A stretch of 64,000 bases of DNA. It comes from Fodinibacter sp963747405. Its GTDB lineage: Bacteria > Actinomycetota > Actinomycetes > Actinomycetales > Dermatophilaceae. The notes under the pieces are model-generated. The model did not search any database, had not been told where the DNA came from, and saw only the letters and a program-made list of their open reading frames with translations. The position numbers and the translations under genes were made by a program. Location of the stretch: NCBI GenBank assembly GCA_963747405.1, contig CAVVFG010000012.1, forward strand, positions 62,001-126,000, written 5' to 3'. This document shows positions 1 to 8,163 of this stretch, one piece after another; within the stretch, counting starts at the first letter, position 1, and each line of letters starts with the position of its first letter.

Positions 1-2
1 GC

Positions 3-1574
3 TCACAGACGAATCCCCTCGCTCTCACACAGGTCGGGGACCCCACCAGCGTGCCGCTGCGGCGCAGGAGCGACGTACTCGGCCCTCACGCCAGGCTGAC
101 GGTCACCAGGGTGCGCCTCGAGCGCCACCCCACCCAGGCCGGCAAGGTCCCTGACGCGTGGCGCTTCCTCCAGGATGCGTTGGCGGCACCGTCCGATCGG
201 GCCAGGACCCTGTACGACAAGCTCGGCCTCGGCCAGCCGGCAGAGCGTGACGACAGCGTGGTGGAGACCGAAGCCGAGAAGCTCAAACGCGACCGGCGCG
301 ACCGGCGCGGCGTCAGCATGGCGAGCGGGGTGAGCGTCGAGCACGTGCTCACCGCCGGCGGCGGCGTGTGGGGCGGCGGCGGAGGCGTGTGGGGCGGCGG
401 CGGAGGCGTGTGGGGCGGCGGCGGAGGCGTGTGGGGCGGCGGCGGAGGCGTGTGGGGCGGCGGCGGCCTGCTCGCCGAGTACGGCACCGCCGGCGTCGGT
501 GGTCGAACACCCGTGGTCTGGTCGGCCCCCGACCCGCGCACCCTCGCGAATCCAGCCGATCACCCACCCGTGGTGGCGGTGCTCGACACCGGCCTGGGAG
601 AACACCCGTGGTTCCCCGCCGAGGACGAGGACGGCACTCCCGAGGACCAGAAGGTCACGGCGGAGGACTGCAAGGACGGTCACTGCCCCGGCGCCCACCG
701 ACGGGTGACGTTCGGCGGCAAGCGGATCGGGGTCTGGAAGGAACCCTCGCGCGACCCCGAGAACACCGGCAGGATCATCGACGACGTCAACGGGCTCGTC
801 GACCAGCTCTGCGGCCACGGGACCTTCATCTCTGGCATCATCCGCCAGCGCTGCCCGCAGGCTGTCATCCTCGAGATCCCCATCATGGCCTCGGACGGCG
901 CCGCGCTCGAGGACGACGTCGTCACCGCACTGGGCCTGCTGCTCGACCGGCACCGTGCGGCGAAGAAGGACCCCGGCTCGATCCGCCACGGCATCCTGGA
1001 CGTCGTCAACCTCTCGCTCGGCTACTACCACGAGACCCCCGACGAGGCTGACGACAGCGCCCTGCACGACCTCCTGCGTGACTTCGCCGACGAGGGAGTG
1101 GTCGTCGTCGCGTGCGCGGGCAACGACGCCACCAGAGCGCGCTTCTTCCCGGCCGCGTTCGCCGAGCCCGGTCACGAGGCACTGGTGGGGGTCGGCGCGA
1201 CCAACCCCGACGACCGGAGCATCGCGCTCTTCACCAATGTCGGCGACTGGGTCACCGCCTATGCGCCCGGTGCGGGGGTGGTGAGCACCGTCCCCACCAC
1301 GCTCTCCGGCTCGCTCAACCCCCCGCTCAGCGTCGAGGGCCATGGGCCGGGCGTGCGGGCCGGCGTCGACTTCGACGACTTCCGCAGCGGGTTCGCCCTG
1401 TGGAGCGGCACGTCGTTCGCCTCGCCGTGGATCGCCGGCGAGATCGCGGCCGAGGTCGTCCGCAGCGGCTCGCCCCCGACCGTCAGCGCAGGACCGTCTC
1501 GGTCCCGGGTGGCTTCCACGCAGGTCGTCGCCAGCGCAACGGCCGAGCGCTTCCCGTCGAAGGAGGAGGCGTGA
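3..1574 (+). CDS. Subtilisin-like S8 serine protease with Gly-rich repeat linker, cassette 1 (5' end outside window)
   Basis: First gene of cassette 1. The reading frame is open to the left edge. The paralogue at 5705 has about 170 more residues before the shared DAW-x-x-LQ motif, so the 5' end is probably missing; a GTG at 51 is the first in-window start. The S8 triad is complete: Asp in VLDTGL (codon 585), His in GHGTF (codon 816) and Ser in SGTSFASP (codon 1413), with the oxyanion Asn in ACAGND. A GGGVWGG repeat linker lies between the N-terminal region and the catalytic domain. No signal peptide can be judged because the start is missing; the paralogue has none, so a cytoplasmic protease is likely. 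The stop overlaps the sigma-factor ATG (TGATG), which indicates translational coupling. The substrate is unknown. Confidence 0.85.
   Translation, partial: SQTNPLALTQVGDPTSVPLRRRSDVLGPHARLTVTRVRLERHPTQAGKVPDAWRFLQDALAAPSDRARTLYDKLGLGQPAERDDSVVETEAEKLKRDRRDRRGVSMASGVSVEHVLTAGGGVWGGGGGVWGGGGGVWGGGGGVWGGGGGVWGGGGLLAEYGTAGVGGRTPVVWSAPDPRTLANPADHPPVVAVLDTGLGEHPWFPAEDEDGTPEDQKVTAEDCKDGHCPGAHRRVTFGGKRIGVWKEPSRDPENTGRIIDDVNGLVDQLCGHGTFISGIIRQRCPQAVILEIPIMASDGAALEDDVVTALGLLLDRHRAAKKDPGSIRHGILDVVNLSLGYYHETPDEADDSALHDLLRDFADEGVVVVACAGNDATRARFFPAAFAEPGHEALVGVGATNPDDRSIALFTNVGDWVTAYAPGAGVVSTVPTTLSGSLNPPLSVEGHGPGVRAGVDFDDFRSGFALWSGTSFASPWIAGEIAAEVVRSGSPPTVSAGPSRSRVASTQVVASATAERFPSKEEA
363..467 (+). repeat. 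Five 21-bp tandem repeats coding for GVWGGGG units
   Basis: Five near-identical 21-bp units begin at 363, 384, 405, 426 and 447, each starting GGCGTGTGG and encoding Gly-Val-Trp followed by glycines. They lie in frame inside the S8 protease gene, just before the catalytic domain. The second protease has a different repeat at the same place. Near-perfect DNA identity between units suggests recent expansion or copy-number variation. Confidence 0.95.
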
Positions 1575-2158
1575 TGAGCACCGATGGCACCGTGGAGTCG
1601 CTCGCGACCAGGGCCGCTGGCGCCTTCTCGGCCTACCGCGACGGCGACGTCCGGGCGATGGACGAGCTGGTCGACCTGCTGACGCCGGTGCTGTGGCACA
1701 CCGCCCGCGCGCAGGGGGTATCGGACGGCGTGGCACAGGATGCCGTGCAGACCGCCTGGCTGCGGCTCGTCGAGAACGCCGAACGGATCAAGGACTCCCA
1801 GGCGGTCATGGGCTGGCTGATCGTCACGGTGCGGCGCGAGACCTGGCGGGTGCACAAGGCGCACGGCCGGGAAGACCACGACATCGACGAGACCCTCCCG
1901 GACTCCACCCCTGACCCGTCGACCCTGGTGCTGCGACAGGAGGGGCACCGGGTGCTGTGGCGGCACTTCCAGGACCTGCCGGAGAAGTGCCAGGCACTGC
2001 TCCGCGTGATTGCCTTCGCCGACCGTCCCGACTACGCCGCGGTCTCCGAGTCGCTGAAGATGCCGATGGGAAGCATCGGACCCACGCGTGGCCGCTGCCT
2101 GGCCAAGCTCCGCACCGCTCTCGCCAACGACCCTTCCTGGGAAGGAGGTGCGCTGTGA
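1574..2158 (+). CDS. ECF-type RNA polymerase sigma factor, cassette 1
   Basis: A 194-residue sigma-70-family protein. Region 2 covers roughly residues 25-95 (DELVDLLTPVLW through the TVRRETWR segment). Region 4 covers roughly 125-185 and contains the helix-turn-helix (DYAAVSESLKMPMGSIGPTR). The length is typical of group 4 (ECF) sigma factors. The ATG is placed by a strong AGGAGGAGG upstream and overlaps the protease stop. The stop overlaps the GTG of the next gene (GTGA). It shares obvious motifs with the cassette 2 sigma factor, notably RPDYAAV and GSIGPTR-x-RCLAKLR. By family precedent it directs core polymerase to a small regulon, possibly its own cassette. No classical zinc anti-sigma factor is adjacent, so the next small protein is the best candidate regulator. 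Confidence 0.88.
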   Translation: MSTDGTVESLATRAAGAFSAYRDGDVRAMDELVDLLTPVLWHTARAQGVSDGVAQDAVQTAWLRLVENAERIKDSQAVMGWLIVTVRRETWRVHKAHGREDHDIDETLPDSTPDPSTLVLRQEGHRVLWRHFQDLPEKCQALLRVIAFADRPDYAAVSESLKMPMGSIGPTRGRCLAKLRTALANDPSWEGGAL

Positions 2159-2643
2159 GCACTGACCGTGACATCGCCGCGCAGCCGCTCGACGACCTCG
2201 ACCGCATCATCCTCGACACCGTCGCGGAGGTATTCCGGGCGGCCGACCCGGTGCCTGCCGGCCTCACCGAGGACATCAAGTTCGCCCTGACGGTGCAGGC
2301 CATGCACGCCGAGGTGGCCGAGCTTCAGCGGGTCGGCGCGCAGAGCGCCCTGGCGCGCTCCGAGTACACCCAGACGCAGACCCTGACCTTCAGCGCCGAG
2401 ACCCTCTCGGTGATGGTGACGATGTCGCCCATCGACGCCGACGAGGTACGCGTCGACGGTTGGGTGACCGGCCACGACTCGCCGGTGCGGGTCGAGCTCC
2501 GCACCGCGACCCGCACGATCGCCGCCGACGTCGACGACGACGGCCGGTTCACGGTGGACCCGGCTCCGCGCGGCCTGGTGCGCTTCGTGTTCCTGCCCGA
2601 GGGCGACGTGCGGCCCGTCATCACACCGACCGTGGAGATCTGA
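2155..2643 (+). CDS. Small cassette protein: helical N-terminus plus beta-rich domain, cassette 1
   Basis: A 162-residue protein starting at a GTG that overlaps the sigma-factor stop. Residues of about 10-65 look helical and contain the motif DPVPAGL...IKFAL, followed by a segment ending in AEVAELQ. The C-terminal half is rich in short beta-strand patterns (LSVMVTM, VRVELRT, DGRFTV, GLVRFVF) like a small carboxypeptidase-regulatory or Ig-like fold, and ends VITPTVEI. It is clearly paralogous to the product at 8160-8660. There are no membrane segments and no CHCC zinc motif. I do not recognise a named family. Its place directly behind a sigma factor suggests an anti-sigma or adaptor role, which is inference only. 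Confidence 0.7.
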   Translation: MSTDRDIAAQPLDDLDRIILDTVAEVFRAADPVPAGLTEDIKFALTVQAMHAEVAELQRVGAQSALARSEYTQTQTLTFSAETLSVMVTMSPIDADEVRVDGWVTGHDSPVRVELRTATRTIAADVDDDGRFTVDPAPRGLVRFVFLPEGDVRPVITPTVEI

Positions 2644-2651
2644 GGGAACGG

Positions 2652-5243
2652 ATCCGGCACCAGCTGCACGACCACGTCACCCGCCTCGTCGAGGAAGCGG
2701 TCCTCGCGAACGCGGCGGGCACCCCCGCGCGCGCCGAAGCGCTCCTCCGACGGGCGCTGAGGCGGCTCGACCGTGAGCTCGACCCGCGCGAGGACGCCGT
2801 CGTGCTGCGCGCCCGGGTCCAGGTGACCCACGCCGTGTCACGTGTCCAGCGCGGCGACCGGGAAGGGGCCTTCGCGCTCCTGGACGCCGCCGACGCCCAG
2901 CTCGCCGGCGCGCCACCGAGCCCCCTGCACTCCCTGGCGGTCGTCCAACGGGCCGGGCTGCACGGGCGGGTCGGGGAGTGGGAGCGCACCCGCGAGCTGC
3001 TCGAAGGCGTGCCACTCACCCCGGACGTCGCGCCGAGGACCCGCTGTCTGCTCCACCTGAACCTCGGGCTCACCTACCAGTTCCTCGGTCGGTATCACGA
3101 CAGCGACGTGCGGCTGCGGCGAGCCCATCAGGATGCCGTCGCACTCGGCTTCCCCGACCTCGCGGCCGCCGCCCTGCACAACCGCGGCCGCCTCCAGCTG
3201 CTACTGGGCAACCTCCCACGGGCGCTTGCCCTGATGGAGCAGGCGCGGACCCTCGAGGGGGACCTCCTGCCGCCGGCCGCGATCCTGGACCGGGCAAGGG
3301 TCCTCTCGGAAGCCGGACTGGTCGACCAGGCGATGGAGACCCTCGAGGAGGGCGAGCAGGCCGCCCGGGCCGGCGGGGTCACCCACGACGTCGCCGAGGC
3401 CGACCTCGAGCGAGCCCGGCTCGCCCTGCTGCGACAGGACCACGCCGACGCCCGCCGGCATGCGGCGAGGGCGGAGCGCAGGTTCGCCCGGGCGTCCGAG
3501 GACGCCTGGGCGGTGCGGGCGTCATTGCTGAGGCTGCAGGCCGAGCTGCTCCTCGGTCGCAACCCGCGGGCCACTGCGACGACCCTCACCGAGCTCGCGG
3601 ACGGGCCTGCCCTGGCCAGCGCCGTGGGGGCGGAGGCGGCAGTGCTCGCCGCGGAGGCCAGCGCCCGGGTGGGGCGCGTCGACGTGGCCCGCCGAGAGCT
3701 CGGCCGGCCTGAGGTCAAGCGGGCCGCGTCGTTCCCGCTGCGGCTGCAACGCACCCTGGCGCTGGCCGAGCTGCACGCCGCCGAGGGACGCCCCGACCTG
3801 ATGCGCCGCGAGCTTCGCCGAGGAGCCCACCGGCTGGCCGTCGAGCAGGGACGGCACACGTCGATCGACTCCCGGACCGCGGCCGCGCTGCACACCGCGC
3901 GCCTGCGTGACGCCCACATCGACCTGGCCCTCGCCTCGAGCTCACCCGCGCAGGTCTTCGACGCCATCGAGCTGTGGCGCGGGGTGTCACAGCGGCTGCC
4001 GCGACTGGTGGCCTCACACGACGTCGAGCTGGCCAGGCTCACCGCCGACGCACGGCGCCTGCACGCCGAGGCATTCGACGCCTCCGACCCGGCCCGCCGC
4101 GCTGCCCTGGTGGCGGCCGCCCGCGCCGCGGAGCGCGCGGTGGCACGGCGCGACTGGGCGCAGTCGGGAGGCGGCCACGCCCGCGTCGAGGAGCGGCCGG
4201 TCACCGTGTCGGCGCTGCGCCCCCTGCTCAGCCAGGCGCGAGCCGGGCTGCTGAGCCTGTTCTTCCACCGCGACGAGCTGTGGGCCGTGACGGTGACACC
4301 GAGCGGCGCGAAGCTTGCCCGGGTGCCCCATGGTGCCAACGTCGTCGAGGCGGCCGCCCGGCTCCGGGCCGATCTCACCACCCGTCGCATGGCGAGGGGC
4401 ACCGTCCTCGAGCAGGTCATCGAGCGCTCCATGGTGCGCAACGCCGCATCCCTTGGACAGGCACTGGCCCCTGTCCTCCCCCGCGCGCACCGGCTGGTCG
4501 TGATCCCGTCGAGCTCGCTGGCGTCCCTGCCCTGGCGGCTCGTTCCCGGAGTCCGCGGCAGGATCGTCACGGTCGCACCATCGGCAACCTTCTGGGCACG
4601 ACGGTCCTCGCGTCGCGCCCGCCCGGACGGCGAGCACGTCGTCGCCCTGGCGGGGCCGGGGCTGCCCCGAGCGATGAGCGAGGTGCGTGACGTCGAAGGC
4701 GCCTGGGCGGTCGGCCCGGCATCCCACCACGACGCGGTCGCGAGCGGCCAGCAACTGCGAGATGCGTTGTCCGACAGCACGATCGTCCATGTAGCGGCGC
4801 ACGGCATCCACCAGGACGAGAGCCCGCTGTTCTCGTCGGTCGTCATGGGCGACGGCCCGGTGTTCGCGCACGAGTTCCAGCGCGCCGGCATCCGGGCCGA
4901 GCACGTCGTGCTGTCGTCGTGCGAGGTGGGGCGCACCCACGTCCGCCCGGGCGACGAGGCTCTCGGGCTCACGGCAAGCCTGTTGGCCACCGGTGTCCGG
5001 TCAGTGGTGGCAGCGGTCGGCCCGGTCGGCGACGGTGACGCGCACACCGTGATGGCGGCCTACCACCGGGTTCTCGCGCAGGGCCTCGATGCCGCCGAGG
5101 CGCTCGAGATCGCGAGCGCCGGCGTGGAGGAGGGCCGGTTGTTCTGCGCGTACGGCGCCGACTGGGCGCCGTCCCCTGCCACCTCCGAGGTCGGGACGGG
5201 CGCTGAGATGAAGACGGCAGGCTCGGCGGCGAGCGCGTCGTAG
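2652..5243 (+). CDS. TPR-CHAT caspase-like cysteine protease, cassette 1
   Basis: About 863 residues if started at the ATC codon at 2652. Most of the first 480 residues are helical repeats of TPR type (for example LLHLNLGLTYQFLGRYHDS and ALHNRGRLQLLLGNLPRAL). The C-terminal third is a CHAT domain with the His-Cys dyad: His in HVAAHGIHQDESPLFSS (codon 4800) and Cys in LSSCEVGRTHVRPGDE (codon 4920). No ATG, GTG or TTG lies near the expected start; the nearest are TTG 2460, deep in the previous gene, and GTG 2802. A GAGGG at 2642-2646 sits 5 nt before the ATC, matching the arrangement at 8669. The CHAT domain marks a caspase-like protease; TPR-CHAT proteins act as regulated proteases in other bacterial systems. 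The last residues (MKTAGSAASAS) run into a cysE-tail remnant. Confidence 0.82.
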   Translation: MRHQLHDHVTRLVEEAVLANAAGTPARAEALLRRALRRLDRELDPREDAVVLRARVQVTHAVSRVQRGDREGAFALLDAADAQLAGAPPSPLHSLAVVQRAGLHGRVGEWERTRELLEGVPLTPDVAPRTRCLLHLNLGLTYQFLGRYHDSDVRLRRAHQDAVALGFPDLAAAALHNRGRLQLLLGNLPRALALMEQARTLEGDLLPPAAILDRARVLSEAGLVDQAMETLEEGEQAARAGGVTHDVAEADLERARLALLRQDHADARRHAARAERRFARASEDAWAVRASLLRLQAELLLGRNPRATATTLTELADGPALASAVGAEAAVLAAEASARVGRVDVARRELGRPEVKRAASFPLRLQRTLALAELHAAEGRPDLMRRELRRGAHRLAVEQGRHTSIDSRTAAALHTARLRDAHIDLALASSSPAQVFDAIELWRGVSQRLPRLVASHDVELARLTADARRLHAEAFDASDPARRAALVAAARAAERAVARRDWAQSGGGHARVEERPVTVSALRPLLSQARAGLLSLFFHRDELWAVTVTPSGAKLARVPHGANVVEAAARLRADLTTRRMARGTVLEQVIERSMVRNAASLGQALAPVLPRAHRLVVIPSSSLASLPWRLVPGVRGRIVTVAPSATFWARRSSRRARPDGEHVVALAGPGLPRAMSEVRDVEGAWAVGPASHHDAVASGQQLRDALSDSTIVHVAAHGIHQDESPLFSSVVMGDGPVFAHEFQRAGIRAEHVVLSSCEVGRTHVRPGDEALGLTASLLATGVRSVVAAVGPVGDGDAHTVMAAYHRVLAQGLDAAEALEIASAGVEEGRLFCAYGADWAPSPATSEVGTGAEMKTAGSAASAS

Positions 5244-5247
5244 GGGT
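5206..5247. repeat. Left copy of 42-bp imperfect direct repeat (remnant of cysE 3' end)
   Basis: Matches 11219-11260 at 38 of 42 positions. The right copy is the 3' end of cysE, encoding the C-terminal tail (Y)DALFAEPAIFI on the minus strand. Read on the minus strand, this copy encodes YDALAAEPAVFI but has lost the stop codon (TGA changed to TCA). Together the copies bracket cassette 2. Confidence 0.75.
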
Positions 5248-5278
5248 GCCACGACATGTCGTAGGGGTGCCACGGCAT
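5237..5278. repeat. Two 21-bp tandem repeats
   Basis: Two units, 5237-5257 and 5258-5278, differ at one of 21 positions and share GTCGTAGGGGTGCCACG. They lie directly after the CHAT stop codon, partly on the cysE-tail remnant, and look like a local slippage duplication. Confidence 0.85.
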
Positions 5279-5290
5279 CACGGGTACGAC

Positions 5291-5338
5291 GGCCACGCCG
5301 GGTGCTGCGCCCCCTGCGGCGCTGCGCCCGGCGTGGCC
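5291..5338. terminator. Long hairpin after the CHAT gene, probable terminator
   Basis: GGCCACGCCGGG (5291-5302) is perfectly complementary to CCCGGCGTGGCC (5327-5338) across a 24-nt loop. No T-run follows, as is common for actinobacterial terminators. It stands between the two cassettes, so it probably ends the first transcript. Confidence 0.55.
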
Positions 5339-5400
5339 GGTCCCCGTGTTGCGGAACCGTCGTCCCGTGCACCGCGCTCTCGCAACCCGGTGCCGCGACG

Positions 5401-5490
5401 CCCCTGAAGTTCCGCGGGCCGACCGGCAGGCCCCTGAAACGAGCCGGTCGACGTTCGCGGCCCCTGTAAGGGTCCGACGTGGTGAAGGAG
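5401..5490. repeat. Three 30-nt phased units starting CCCCTG
   Basis: CCCCTGAAG, CCCCTGAAA and CCCCTGTAA begin at exactly 5401, 5431 and 5461. Outside this core the units share little. On the minus strand they give LQG/FQG triplets every ten codons in a 78-codon open frame (5278-5514). The 461-bp gap 5244-5704 holds no convincing gene otherwise. Confidence 0.5.
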
Positions 5491-5553
5491 CGGGGTACCG
5501 GCGCCCTGATACACGGCTTTCGAGATTTCTTCTCGGATGCCGTGCCGAGCCGG

Positions 5554-5589
5554 CTTCCGCGCGCCCGGCGCGCTCGCGGGCGCCGGAAG
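5554..5589. promoter_or_regulatory. Strong hairpin upstream of cassette 2
   Basis: The arms 5554-5567 and 5577-5589 pair over 13 bp with one bulged C, around a 9-nt loop. It lies about 115 nt before the cassette 2 start, between a CTGATAC (near 5504) and a matching GTATCAG (near 5609). It could be a leader structure or an attenuator. Confidence 0.4.
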
Positions 5590-5704
5590 AAGGTGCAGGT
5601 CCGAGGTATCAGCGGGGCTCGCACGGGCTCCTGTTCAGCGTCGACGTACATCACTAGGCTGAGCCAACGGGGGATCCACCCACGCTCGGCGGCACAGGAG
5701 CACC

Positions 5705-7573
5705 ATGACTGAGAAGACGCCTGAGTTCCAGTCGGATGCCCAGCGGCCCGAGCCGGCTCACAGCTTTCCCATCTTCGGCGTGCCGGCCTCGGCCTTCCGC
5801 CGCTTCCGGGCCACGGTGCTCTCGCCGGACGCTGCCGACGTGCTCGGCGAACAGGATCCACCCCACCCCACCGTGTACCGCCCCGACCGCCTCATCCTGC
5901 CGGGGCTCGCGGGTGGCTCCCTGAACCAGGGTCCGCTGGACGAGCTGACCCGGATCGGCCGGCTGCCGCAGTTCGCGTTCACCCCCCGGGTCGTCGACCC
6001 GCCCCGGGCGAGCGACCTCGGTGACGGGGACGACTCGGGCGACTCGGGCGACCGCACCCCGGAGACGCTGCGTGCCCTGGCCAGCCGGCTCGGCTACGAG
6101 GACCGCCTCGAAGCTGTCGCGCAGACCGTCGTCGACCTGATGCCGCACACCGGCCGCCTTGCGCCCCCGCTCGATGCCTGGCAGGTGCTCCAGTTCGCCC
6201 GCAGCGAGGTGCAGCGGGTGGCGGCCTACCGGCAGGACCCTGAGAGCCTTCGCGACGGCCTGAGCCAGAACGAGTTCGAGGACTTCGAAGCAGCGATCCC
6301 GACCATCGAGGGCGGTAGCGCCCGCAGCTGGGGGCTCGACCACATCCTCATGGCGACGGGTTACGGCAGCGGTGTGGGCTACGGCTCGGGCGTCGGGTAC
6401 GGCAGCGGTGTCGGCTACGGCTCGGGCGTCGGGTACGGCAGCGGTGTCGGCTACGGCTCGGGCGTCGGGTACGGCAGCGGTGTCGGCTACGGCTCGGGCG
6501 TCGGGTACGGCAGCGGTGTCGGCTACGGCTCGGGAGTGGGCTACGGCTCGGGAGTCGGCGTCCCCGGATCCGCGGACGGTCGCATCCCCGTGGCGCTGCA
6601 CCTCGGGCCGCCCACGCCGGTCGGCAGCCCGGCACCGAACGTCGCGATCCTCGACACCGGCCTGGGTCGGCACCCGTGGTTCGACGGACCGGGGGCCCGC
6701 GTCAACCGCCACCCGAGGGTGGGCGGCAAAAGGATCGGTGTCGAGTTCGAGCCCGGCCAGGATCCCGAGGTCGACGGCGTCACCCTCGACCTGGTCAACC
6801 GGTTCCTCGACCCCATGGCGGGCCACGGCACCTTCATCGCGGGACTGGTCCGCCAGCACTGCGCCAACGCCACGCTGGTCATCGTCCCGGTCATGTACGG
6901 CGACGGTGCGGCCGACGAGGCCGACATCATCGACGCCCTGCACCGCCTGCTGCTCTGGCACTGGATGGGCCTGGAGCACGGGGCGAAGCACGGCCCGCTC
7001 GACGCCGTCAGCCTCTCCTTCGGCTACTACCACGAGACTCCGAGCGCGATCGTGAACGAGGCCGGCCTGTTCCGGCTGATCCGGGCCCTGCAGGCCAACG
7101 GCGTGTGTGTCGTCGCGGCGGCGGGCAACGGCGCCACCACCTTGCCGTTCTGGCCGGCCGCGCTGGCCGGCGACTACGCCGACGACATCAGGAACGACCG
7201 GGTGCCGGTGCTCAGCGTGGGGGCTCGCAACCCCAACGACGGCACGGTCGCGGCGTTCTCCAACACCGGGACGTGGGTGCGCACCTACCGGTGCGGCGTC
7301 GCGGCGGTGAGCACGATGCCGGTGACCTTCGACGGCTCGTTGCGTGGAGGTCTTGATGTGCCGAAGCAGGACGGCAGCCCCCAGCGCGGCACCCCCGACC
7401 CGGACGACTACTCCAGCGGGTTCGGCGTCTGGAGCGGCAGCAGCTTCGCCTCACCCGCCTGCGCCGGCGACCTGGCGCACCTGATGTGTGAGGAGCCGTT
7501 CATCTCCGGCCCGGGCACCCGGGTCGAGAAGCTGACCAGGATCGTGGAGCGGGCCATCAAGGAGCAGGGGTGA
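5705..7573 (+). CDS. Subtilisin-like S8 serine protease with GYGSGV repeat linker, cassette 2
   Basis: 622 residues; the ATG is preceded by AGGAG at 7-nt spacing. Residues 1-218 are a cassette-specific N-terminal region with no signal peptide. Residues 219-284 are eleven GYGSGV repeats. The rest is an S8 domain with Asp317 (AILDTGL), His374 (GHGTF), Asn in AAAGNG and Ser580 (SGSSFASP, where the usual GTS is GSS). It is paralogous to the gene at 3-1574 from the DAW-x-x-LQ motif onward. Absence of a secretion signal and coupling to a sigma factor argue for an intracellular regulatory or effector protease rather than a nutritional exoenzyme. The stop overlaps the following sigma-factor start (TGATG). 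Confidence 0.88.
   Translation: MTEKTPEFQSDAQRPEPAHSFPIFGVPASAFRRFRATVLSPDAADVLGEQDPPHPTVYRPDRLILPGLAGGSLNQGPLDELTRIGRLPQFAFTPRVVDPPRASDLGDGDDSGDSGDRTPETLRALASRLGYEDRLEAVAQTVVDLMPHTGRLAPPLDAWQVLQFARSEVQRVAAYRQDPESLRDGLSQNEFEDFEAAIPTIEGGSARSWGLDHILMATGYGSGVGYGSGVGYGSGVGYGSGVGYGSGVGYGSGVGYGSGVGYGSGVGYGSGVGYGSGVGYGSGVGVPGSADGRIPVALHLGPPTPVGSPAPNVAILDTGLGRHPWFDGPGARVNRHPRVGGKRIGVEFEPGQDPEVDGVTLDLVNRFLDPMAGHGTFIAGLVRQHCANATLVIVPVMYGDGAADEADIIDALHRLLLWHWMGLEHGAKHGPLDAVSLSFGYYHETPSAIVNEAGLFRLIRALQANGVCVVAAAGNGATTLPFWPAALAGDYADDIRNDRVPVLSVGARNPNDGTVAAFSNTGTWVRTYRCGVAAVSTMPVTFDGSLRGGLDVPKQDGSPQRGTPDPDDYSSGFGVWSGSSFASPACAGDLAHLMCEEPFISGPGTRVEKLTRIVERAIKEQG
6359..6556 (+). repeat. Eleven 18-bp tandem repeats coding for GYGSGV
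   Basis: Eleven in-frame 18-bp units. Two unit types alternate (TACGGCAGCGGTGTCGGC and TACGGCTCGGGCGTCGGG), giving a 36-bp higher-order period. The higher-order period suggests expansion by duplication of unit pairs. Confidence 0.95.
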
Positions 7574-8163
7574 TGCACACGGGCGCCGAGAGCCTGGCCG
7601 TGCGGGCGGCCAACTCCTTCCGCGCCTACCGCGACGGCGACTCCTCCGGCGTGTCGATCCTGGTCGAACAGGTCACCCCGCTGCTGTGGTCGGTCGCCCG
7701 GCAGCAGGGCCTGTCCCGGCAGTCGGCCGAGGACGTCGTGCAGAACACCTGGCTCAAGCTCGTCGAGCACGCCGGTGAGATCACCGACCCGCAGGCGGTG
7801 CTCAAGTGGCTCATCACGACGACCCGGCGCGACGCGTGGACGACGTCGTCGCGGGGCCGCCGGAAGGAGCCGGCCACCGACGCCGACGTGCGCGACCAGG
7901 AGTCCGACGACACCACGCCATCGCCCGAGACCAGCGTGCTGGCGGAGGTCGACGACCGGCTCGTCTGGCGGCACTTCGCCTCGCTGCCCGAACGATGCAG
8001 GTCGCTACTACGCGCCATCGCCTTCGCCGAACGCCCCGACTACGCCGCAGTCGCCCAGGCCCTCGGGATGCCTGTCGGAAGCATCGGCCCCACCCGCCGG
8101 CGCTGCCTCGCCAAGCTCCGGCAAGCCCTGAGCACAGACCCGCGTTGGGAGATGCCGTCATGA
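7573..8163 (+). CDS. ECF-type RNA polymerase sigma factor, cassette 2
   Basis: 196 residues from the ATG at 7573 (a GTG at 7570 is an alternative); AAGGAG lies about 8 nt upstream. Region 2 is seen around VSILVEQVTPLLWSVARQQG to TTTRRDAW, and region 4 around ERPDYAAVAQALGMPVGSIG. It is paralogous to the product at 1574-2158, with best conservation in the region 4 helix-turn-helix, so the two sigma factors may recognise similar promoters. It overlaps the next gene by ATGA. Self-activation of the cassette is plausible but no promoter match could be proven by eye. Confidence 0.88.
   Translation: MHTGAESLAVRAANSFRAYRDGDSSGVSILVEQVTPLLWSVARQQGLSRQSAEDVVQNTWLKLVEHAGEITDPQAVLKWLITTTRRDAWTTSSRGRRKEPATDADVRDQESDDTTPSPETSVLAEVDDRLVWRHFASLPERCRSLLRAIAFAERPDYAAVAQALGMPVGSIGPTRRRCLAKLRQALSTDPRWEMPS

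Noticed and set aside
3..1736. Minus-strand open frame of 577 codons opposite the first S8 protease
   Set aside because: Shadow of the real gene in high-GC DNA; no domain, and the plus strand carries a full catalytic triad.
2640..2642. CTG 2640 as start of CHAT 1
   Set aside because: No equivalent codon exists in CHAT 2 and it lies upstream of the Shine-Dalgarno sequence; the ATC is conserved in both copies.
5060..5296. Minus-strand peptide containing HPYDALAAEPAVFI as a small gene or RiPP precursor
   Set aside because: It matches the cysE tail without a stop and lies mostly antisense to the CHAT domain; a duplication remnant explains it better.
6359..6556. Regular repeat array resembling a CRISPR
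   Set aside because: No unique spacers, period 18 bp, in frame and coding; no cas genes nearby.
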